NCBI GenBank assembly: GCA_964575185.1
Contig: CAZNPW010000105.1
Location: 1 to 5,401 of the forward strand
From: CAZNPW01 sp964575185
GTDB lineage: Bacteria; Pseudomonadota; Alphaproteobacteria; Rhodobacterales; Rhodobacteraceae
Direction: 5' to 3'
Length of the DNA stretch: 5,401 bases
Made by a program: the position numbers and the translations under genes. How positions within the stretch are numbered: position 1 is the first letter of the stretch; each line of letters begins with the position of its first letter. A model generated the notes under the pieces. That model did no database searches and was not told where the DNA came from. It saw nothing but the letters and a program-made list of their open reading frames with translations. Below, one piece after another: positions 1 to 3,806 of the stretch.

Positions 1-301
1 CAGCAGGCTCGGTCGCAGCAGGTGCGGGCGCAGCGGGCGCGGGCGCAGCAGGCGCGGGCGCAGCCGCGCCGTCGGTCGCGGCAGGCGCCTCGGCGGCGGG
101 CACGGTCGCGGCGGGCTCGGTGCCCGCGGTGCCCCCGCCGGCGGGCGAGGTCGAGCGGCCGGGGCTGCCCCAGGCCCAGATGAGCGCGACGAGGCCGACC
201 ACGGCCAGGGCCGCGACGATCCAGCCGATGCCGCTGCGCGAGGTCTGGTTGACCGCGGCCGAGGGGCGGCTGTCGTGGCTCCGGTTGGGATCGTGGGCCA
301 T
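1..301 (-). CDS. Single-pass membrane protein with Ala/Pro-rich tail, 3' end outside window (unrecognised)
   Basis: I do not recognise a family. The reading frame opens with ATG at 301-299 and is still open at the left edge, giving 100 residues. Residues 1-23 are polar (MAHDPNRSHDSR...), with no signal-peptide cleavage pattern. Residues 24-45 form one hydrophobic segment (GIGWIVAALAVVGLVALIWAWG), most simply a transmembrane anchor. After it the chain is Gly/Ser/Thr/Pro/Ala-rich, and from residue 81 it becomes a regular APAPA repeat. The likely topology is a short cytoplasmic N-terminus with a disordered tail in the periplasm; this is inferred. The start is well supported by AAGGAG 8 nt upstream. 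It lies 100 nt downstream of soxB on the same strand, so it could be cotranscribed. The downstream part could still hold a folded domain, such as a LysM, SPOR or peptidoglycan-binding domain, that would identify it. The long plus-strand open frame across this region is antisense to this gene and to soxB. Confidence 0.72.
   Translation of the reverse strand, partial: MAHDPNRSHDSRPSAAVNQTSRSGIGWIVAALAVVGLVALIWAWGSPGRSTSPAGGGTAGTEPAATVPAAEAPAATDGAAAPAPAAPAPAAPAPAATEPA
2..61 (-). repeat. Four tandem 15-bp repeats encoding APAPA-like pentapeptides
   Basis: Four adjacent 15-bp units occupy 47-61, 32-46, 17-31 and 2-16. On the coding (minus) strand the consensus is GCGCCCGCGCCTGCT. The first three units differ by one to three bases and encode APAPA each; the fourth has diverged to ATEPA. 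The units are in frame with the membrane protein (codons 81-100), and the array may continue past the left edge. Such an array can change copy number by slippage without breaking the frame. The pentapeptide resembles Ala-Pro linkers that span the periplasm in TonB-like and similar proteins, but that is only a resemblance. Confidence 0.75.
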
Positions 302-309
302 GCGAGGAT

Positions 310-315
310 CTCCTT
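310..315 (-). promoter_or_regulatory. Ribosome binding site of the membrane-protein gene
   Basis: The coding strand reads AAGGAG here, followed by 8 nt and then the ATG at 301-299. It is the best Shine-Dalgarno match I found in the window, and it fixes the start of a gene whose family I could not use as a guide. It also suggests that this gene initiates independently of soxB translation. Confidence 0.75.
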
Positions 316-321
316 GCGTTG

Positions 322-348
322 GGAACATGCGCGCACAACGCGCGTTCC
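322..348 (-). other. Intercistronic hairpin upstream of the membrane-protein gene
   Basis: An inverted repeat pairs 322-326 (GGAAC) with 344-348 (GTTCC) and 329-333 (GCGCG) with 339-343 (CGCGC). The loop is 5 nt (334-338), and there is a 2-nt bulge (327-328). All ten pairs are Watson-Crick, so it can form in transcripts from either strand. No U-tract follows on the minus strand, so it is not a classical intrinsic terminator. It may stabilise the upstream mRNA end, limit readthrough, or be a chance product of high GC. Confidence 0.35.
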
Positions 349-381
349 ACCCGCAGGGTTCCGTGCGGTCGCGCACCATCG

Positions 382-401
382 GCCGCGGGCTGCCCGGCGG
401 C
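382..401 (-). terminator. Possible weak terminator or attenuator hairpin directly after soxB
   Basis: The soxB stop codon (404-402) is followed immediately by an inverted repeat. GCCGC at 397-401 and GGG at 393-395 (coding-strand sense) pair with 387-389 and 382-386, leaving a 3-nt loop at 390-392 and a one-base bulge at 396. The eight G-C pairs make a compact stem. There is no U-run after it, so efficient intrinsic termination is doubtful; in this GC-rich lineage it could give partial termination or 3'-end protection, lowering expression of the downstream membrane gene relative to soxB. Confidence 0.33.
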
Positions 402-1649
402 TCAATGCGCCACCCCCGCCGCGACGCTTTCGTCGATGAAGCGCCCCTCGCGGAAGCGCCACATGTCGAAGGCCGCCGCGAGCGGCCCCGGCTCGCCCCT
501 CGCCATCAGCTCGGCCATCGCCCAGCCCGACCCGGGGATCGCCTTGAACCCGCCCGTGCCCCAGCCGCAGTTGATGAACACGCCCGCCACCGGGGTCTTC
601 GAGATGATGGGCGAGCGGTCGCCGGTCATGTCGACGATCCCGCCCCACTGGCGCAGCATCTTCAGGCGACTGAGCATCGGGAAGGTCTCGATCAGCGCGC
701 GCAGCGTCTCCTCGATGTGGTGCCAGGACCCGCGCTGGGTGTAGTTGTTGAACCCGTCGGTGCCGCCGCCGATCACCATCTCGCCCTTGTCGGACTGGCT
801 CATGTAGCCGTGCACGGTGTTGGCCATCACCACCACGTCCATGCAGGGCTTGATCGGCTCGCTGACCAGCGCCTGCAGGCACATCGATTCGACCGGCAGG
901 CGGAAGCCGGCCATCCCCGCGACCTGCCCCGAATGGCCGGCGACGACGATGCCGAGCTTCTTCGTGGCGATGTGCCCCTTGGTCGTCTCCACCCCCGTGA
1001 CCGCGCCGCCTTCCGTGCGCACGCCTGTCACTTCGCAGTTCTGGATGATGTCCATGCCCATCGCCGAGCAGGCGCGCGCATAGCCCCAGGCGACCGCATC
1101 GTGCCGGCCGGTGCCGCCGCGGGGCTGCCACAGCGCGCCGAGCACCGGGTAGCGGGGGCCGTCGATGCTGATGATCGGGCAGCGCGCCTTGACCTCGGCG
1201 GGGCCGATGAAGGCGGTCTCCACCCCCTGCAGGGCGTTCGCATGCGCGGTGCGCCGGTAGCCGCGGACCTCGTGGTGGGTCTGCGCCAGCATCATCACCC
1301 CGCGGGGAGAGAACATCACGTTGTAGTTCAGGTCCTGGCTGAGGGTCTCGTAGAGGCTGCGCGACTTCTCGTAGATCGCGGCCGAGGGGTCCTGCAGGTA
1401 GTTCGACCGGATGATCGTGGTGTTGCGGCCCGTGTTGCCGCCGCCGAGCCAGCCCTTCTCGAGCACAGCGACGTTGCGCAGCCCGTGGTTCTTCCCGAGG
1501 TAGTAGGCCGTGGCGAGCCCGTGCCCGCCCGCGCCGACGACGATGGCCTCGTAGGCGGCCTTCGGCTGCGCGTCCCGCCAGGCCCGGCTCCAGCCGGTGT
1601 GGTGGCGGAACGCCTCGCGCGCGATGGCGAATGCGGAGTAGCGGGACAT
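402..1649 (-). CDS. soxB: Sarcosine oxidase, beta subunit (heterotetrameric type)
   Basis: Flavoprotein subunit of tetrameric sarcosine oxidase, which oxidatively demethylates sarcosine to glycine in the cytoplasm; with tetrahydrofolate the methyl carbon leaves as 5,10-methylene-THF, and O2 gives H2O2. The 415-residue product matches the usual length of about 400-420. Visible features: an N-terminal leader of about 33 residues typical of this subunit (RYSAFAIAREAF), the FAD-binding glycine motif GAGGHG (39-44) with the ribose-contacting acidic residue E64 (VLEKGWLGGGNTGRN), and GRHDAVAW with H183, which aligns by motif with the histidine that covalently holds FMN in characterised enzymes. The C-terminal flavin-fold motif NCGWGTGGFKAIPGSGW spans 360-376, and the family-typical end is IDESVAAGVAH. 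The ATG at 1649-1647 fits the family N-terminus; AAGGG lies just upstream. soxD, soxA and soxG, the usual partners, are not in the window, and the next gene is an unrelated membrane protein. Intact, with no frameshift. Confidence 0.93.
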   Translation of the reverse strand: MSRYSAFAIAREAFRHHTGWSRAWRDAQPKAAYEAIVVGAGGHGLATAYYLGKNHGLRNVAVLEKGWLGGGNTGRNTTIIRSNYLQDPSAAIYEKSRSLYETLSQDLNYNVMFSPRGVMMLAQTHHEVRGYRRTAHANALQGVETAFIGPAEVKARCPIISIDGPRYPVLGALWQPRGGTGRHDAVAWGYARACSAMGMDIIQNCEVTGVRTEGGAVTGVETTKGHIATKKLGIVVAGHSGQVAGMAGFRLPVESMCLQALVSEPIKPCMDVVVMANTVHGYMSQSDKGEMVIGGGTDGFNNYTQRGSWHHIEETLRALIETFPMLSRLKMLRQWGGIVDMTGDRSPIISKTPVAGVFINCGWGTGGFKAIPGSGWAMAELMARGEPGPLAAAFDMWRFREGRFIDESVAAGVAH

Positions 1650-1787
1650 GGGCACCCTTGCCGGTCGGGGACGTTCTGCCCGACAGGGGCGGGATAGCCC
1701 GCGACGGCGGGCGGCACAACGGGGCGGAAAAGCGACATCTCGGCGCGGGGGTTTCCGTCGCCCTGCGGATCGCGTATCTGGGAGCGC
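1650..1787. other. Divergent intergenic region between soxB and ccmI
   Basis: These 138 bp separate two genes transcribed away from each other, so promoters for both should lie here. I see one weak sigma70-like candidate for soxB, listed separately. For ccmI, GGGAG at 1780-1784 is only 3 nt from the ATG, closer than ideal. A possible -35/-10 pair for ccmI (TTTCCG at 1752-1757, TATCTG at 1775-1780) would start transcription almost at the ATG and I do not rely on it. No small ORF or RNA gene is apparent. Confidence 0.6.
1691..1719 (-). promoter_or_regulatory. Candidate soxB promoter with a palindrome in its spacer
   Basis: On the minus strand TTGTGC (1719-1714) and TATCCC (1696-1691) are separated by exactly 17 bp, a sigma70-like arrangement that keeps the TTG and TAT cores often seen in alphaproteobacterial promoters. 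Transcription would start near 1684, leaving a leader of about 35 nt before the soxB ATG. A perfect inverted repeat, GCCCGC at 1697-1702 and GCGGGC at 1707-1712 around a 4-nt centre, fills the spacer almost exactly and could be an operator. Both hexamers are far from consensus and short GC palindromes are common at this composition, so this is tentative. Confidence 0.22.
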
Positions 1788-2987
1788 ATGGAAAACTGGC
1801 CCTTCTGGCTGATCGCGGGCGGCATGGCGGTCGCCGTCGCCCTGGTGCTCGTCCGCGCCGGGTTGCAGGCGGGGGCGGCGGCCCCTGCGGCGGCCGCCGA
1901 CATGGCCGTCTACCGCGACCAGCTGGCCGAGATCGAGCGCGACATCGCGCGCGGCCTCGTCGGCGGCGACGAGGGCGCGCGGATGCGGACCGAGGTGGCG
2001 CGCCGCCTGCTCGAGGCCGATCGCGGCGCAGCCGCGGCGGCGGGCCCCGCACGGGGCGGCTTTGCCGGGGCCGCCGTGGTCATCCTCGCGGTGGTGACCG
2101 CGGGCGCGGCGTCCTACCTGTGGCTCGGCGCGCCGGGCTACCCCGACCTGCCCATCGCGGCCCGCATCGCGATGGCCGACGAACGCCGCGAGACGCGCCC
2201 GTCGCAGGCCGCGGCCGAGGCCCAGGTGCAGGTGCCCGCCGTCACCCCCGACAGCGAGTTCGCCCCCCTGATGGACCGCCTGCGGGCGACCGTGGCGGCG
2301 AACCCCGACAGCGTCGAGGGTCTGACCCTGCTCGCGCGCAACGAGTTCGCGCTCGGCAACATCGCCGCCGCGCGCGCGGCGCAGGAACGGCTGATCGCGG
2401 CGAAGGGCGAGGCTGCCACCGGCGACGATCACGCGCTGCTGGCGCAGATGATGATCGCCGCCGCCGGGGGCTACGTGTCGCCCGAGGCCGAGGCCGAGCT
2501 GGAAAGGGCGCTGGCCAAGGACCCCCAGCAGCCCGACGCGCGCTATTTCGCGGGGCTGATGATGGCGCAGGTCGGGCGCTTCGACCTCGCCGTCCGCCTG
2601 TGGGCGCCCCTGTTCGACCAGGTGCCCGACGCGCCGTGGATGGCGAGCCTGCGCGCGCAGATGCCCGAGGTCGCGGCGCGCGCCGGGGTGGCCTTCACCC
2701 TGCCCGACATGCCCGGCCCGACGGCGGCGCAGATGCAGGCGGCGCAGGGCATGTCCGACACCGACCGCCAGGCGATGATCGCCGGCATGGTGCAGGGCCT
2801 GTCCGACCGGCTGGCGACCGACGGCGGGCCGCCGGCCGACTGGGCGCGGCTCATCACCTCGCTGGGCGTGCTGGGCCGGACCGCGGAGGCACGGGCGATC
2901 TGGACCGAGGCGCAGGGCGTCTTCGCCGCCGATCCGGGCGGCCTCGCGGCGGTGAACGATGCCGCGGCGGCGGCGGGCCTGCGGTGA
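1788..2987 (+). CDS. ccmI: Cytochrome c biogenesis protein CcmI (CycH)
   Basis: Membrane-bound apocytochrome c chaperone of System I cytochrome c maturation. It presents unfolded apocytochrome to the CcmFH haem-ligation complex on the periplasmic side. The 399-residue product has the two-part CcmI layout: a first membrane helix at about 5-24 (PFWLIAGGMAVAVALVLVRA), a cytoplasmic loop carrying the family hallmark AVYRDQLAEIERDIARG (40-56) and MRTEVARRLLEADRG (66-80), a second helix at about 91-113, then a long Ala-rich periplasmic domain with TPR-like helical pairs at about 160-205, 214-245, 246-280 and 345-385. MSDTDRQAMIAGMV (322-335) is a typical conserved stretch near the C-terminus. The ATG puts the first helix right at the N-terminus, as in the family; the ribosome site (GGGAG, 3-nt spacing) is tight. 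Other ccm genes are absent, and ccmI also stands apart from the main ccm (hel) cluster in Rhodobacter capsulatus. Its stop overlaps the ruvX start by 4 nt. Confidence 0.93.
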   Translation: MENWPFWLIAGGMAVAVALVLVRAGLQAGAAAPAAAADMAVYRDQLAEIERDIARGLVGGDEGARMRTEVARRLLEADRGAAAAAGPARGGFAGAAVVILAVVTAGAASYLWLGAPGYPDLPIAARIAMADERRETRPSQAAAEAQVQVPAVTPDSEFAPLMDRLRATVAANPDSVEGLTLLARNEFALGNIAAARAAQERLIAAKGEAATGDDHALLAQMMIAAAGGYVSPEAEAELERALAKDPQQPDARYFAGLMMAQVGRFDLAVRLWAPLFDQVPDAPWMASLRAQMPEVAARAGVAFTLPDMPGPTAAQMQAAQGMSDTDRQAMIAGMVQGLSDRLATDGGPPADWARLITSLGVLGRTAEARAIWTEAQGVFAADPGGLAAVNDAAAAAGLR

Positions 2988-3454
2988 TCTGCGGCGACCT
3001 TGCCGACTTCGCCGCCGCCCTGCCCGCATCCGTCGCCGTCGCGGGCCTCGACCTGGGCGAGCGGACGATCGGCGTCGCGCTGAGCGACCTGCGGCGGCAG
3101 GTGGCGACCCCGGTGCAGACGCTGCGGCGGGTCAGGTTCACCGCCGACGCCGCGGCCCTGCTCGCGCTGCTCGCGGCACGGGGCGCGCGCGGGATCGTCC
3201 TCGGCCTGCCGCTGAACATGGACGGCAGCGAAGGCTCGCGCGCGCAGTCCACCCGCGCCTTCGCCCGCAACCTCGCGGCCCTGACGCCCCTGCCCATCGC
3301 CTTCTGGGACGAACGGCTGTCGACGGTCGCGGCGGAACGGGCGCTGCTTGCGGCGGATGTGTCCCGGATGCGTCGCAAGGAGGTGATCGACGCGGTCGCC
3401 GCGGGCTATATCCTGCAGGGCGCGCTGGACCGGATGGGGTATCTGCAGACGTGA
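2984..3454 (+). CDS. ruvX: Putative pre-16S rRNA nuclease / Holliday junction resolvase-like protein RuvX (YqgF)
   Basis: Cytoplasmic RNase H-fold protein of the YqgF family, implicated in 5'-end maturation of 16S rRNA and, by structural likeness to RuvC, long annotated as a Holliday junction resolvase. The 156-residue length is slightly above the usual 140-150. Visible motifs: GLDLGERTIGVALSD (21-35) with acidic D23, GIVLGLPLNMDGSEG (70-84), WDERLSTVAAERAL (108-121) with E110, and KEVIDAVAAGYILQ (132-145) with D136. D23, E110 and D136 match the expected acidic catalytic set, so the enzyme looks intact. The GTG start at 2984 overlaps the ccmI stop in GTGA; the roughly 20 residues before GLDLG resemble the N-terminal extension of alphaproteobacterial members. 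No ATG or GTG lies between it and the D23 motif, which supports this start. I see no clear Shine-Dalgarno sequence, so it probably depends on ribosomes finishing ccmI. It overlaps the next gene in the same way. Confidence 0.92.
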   Translation: MICGDLADFAAALPASVAVAGLDLGERTIGVALSDLRRQVATPVQTLRRVRFTADAAALLALLAARGARGIVLGLPLNMDGSEGSRAQSTRAFARNLAALTPLPIAFWDERLSTVAAERALLAADVSRMRRKEVIDAVAAGYILQGALDRMGYLQT

Positions 3455-3681
3455 AGGACGACGACATCTGGTCGCGCGACGAGGTCCAGTCGCCTTGCGT
3501 CAAGGTCTGCGTGGTGCACCCCGCGGCGCGGATCTGCGTCGGCTGCCTGCGCACCATCGACGAGATCGCGGCCTGGTCCCTTATGACGCACGAAGGCCGC
3601 GCGGCGGTGATGGCCGAACTGCCGGGCCGCGCGCCGCTGCTGGCGCAGCGCCGGGGCGGACGGGCGGGGCGCGTCGGATAG
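3451..3681 (+). CDS. DUF1289-family small cysteine-motif protein
   Basis: A 76-residue protein with the DUF1289 pattern SPCVKVCVV ... ICVGCLRTIDEIAAW. The four cysteines C16, C20, C29 and C32 form CX3C-X8-CX2C, which suggests binding of zinc or possibly an iron-sulfur cluster; this is inferred, since the family has no established function. The cysteine motif is followed by the usual acidic/aromatic helix (DEIAAW, then MTHEGRAAVMAEL), and the C-terminus is a basic tail rich in R and G (about 60-76). No signal peptide or membrane segment is seen, so it should be cytosolic. The GTG start at 3451 overlaps the ruvX stop in GTGA and places the SPC motif near residue 15, as is typical; no in-frame ATG lies nearby upstream. 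It appears to be the last gene of the ccmI-ruvX cluster and is followed 9 nt later by a hairpin. Confidence 0.87.
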   Translation: MKDDDIWSRDEVQSPCVKVCVVHPAARICVGCLRTIDEIAAWSLMTHEGRAAVMAELPGRAPLLAQRRGGRAGRVG

Positions 3682-3806
3682 GCGGGAGCCGGGGCCAGCC
3701 CGTCGGCGGCTGGTCCTCGGACCCACGGCGGACAACCGGCAACCCCCGGAGTATCCGAGCCGGGATGAGAGGGGCGGTCAGGCGGCTGCGTCCGTCGGCG
3801 GGGCGG
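3682..3806. other. Convergent intergenic region between the DUF1289 gene and mfd
   Basis: These 125 bp lie between two converging transcription units, so only 3' ends are expected here. One strong hairpin sits just after the DUF1289 stop codon and is listed separately. Nearer mfd, only short alternative stems (CCCGG at 3745-3749 with CCGGG at 3760-3764, or CGGA/TCCG at 3747-3757) are visible. I see no gene and no promoter. Confidence 0.6.
3691..3717 (+). terminator. Likely 3'-end hairpin of the ccmI-ruvX-DUF1289 cluster
   Basis: The stem GGGGCCAGCC (3691-3700) pairs with GGCTGGTCCT (3708-3717) around a 7-nt loop. That gives ten pairs, two of them G-U wobbles in the plus-strand transcript. 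It begins 9 nt after the DUF1289 stop. The two wobbles become mismatches in the opposite transcript, so the structure favours plus-strand RNA. There is no U-run after it, so it may terminate weakly or protect the 3' end rather than act as a classical intrinsic terminator. Confidence 0.42.

Noticed and set aside
319..744. Second plus-strand frame (141 codons) antisense to soxB, and similar short frames at 817-1083 and 3850-4182
   Set aside because: They show no ribosome site or domain and fall wholly inside well-supported genes on the opposite strand.
120..1697. Long plus-strand open frame (525 codons) across the soxB region
   Set aside because: It is antisense to soxB and the membrane protein, is rich in His/Arg/Ala/Pro with no recognisable domain, and exists because stop codons are rare at this GC content. 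soxB on the other strand carries clear family motifs.
1752..1780. TTTCCG (1752-1757) and TATCTG (1775-1780) as a ccmI promoter
   Set aside because: Each hexamer matches consensus poorly, and the implied start would make the ccmI message nearly leaderless, at odds with the GGGAG just before the ATG.
1650..3029. Minus-strand open frame continuing upstream of soxB to about 3029, which would make an 875-residue protein
   Set aside because: The extra N-terminal part is antisense to ccmI, low-complexity and Arg/Gly/His-rich. SoxB homologues begin at the ATG at 1649, which has a plausible ribosome site.
3745..3764. CCCGG/CCGGG inverted repeat as an mfd terminator
   Set aside because: It is only a 5-bp stem with a 10-nt loop, competes with an even shorter internal stem and has no U-tract; this is expected by chance in such GC-rich DNA.
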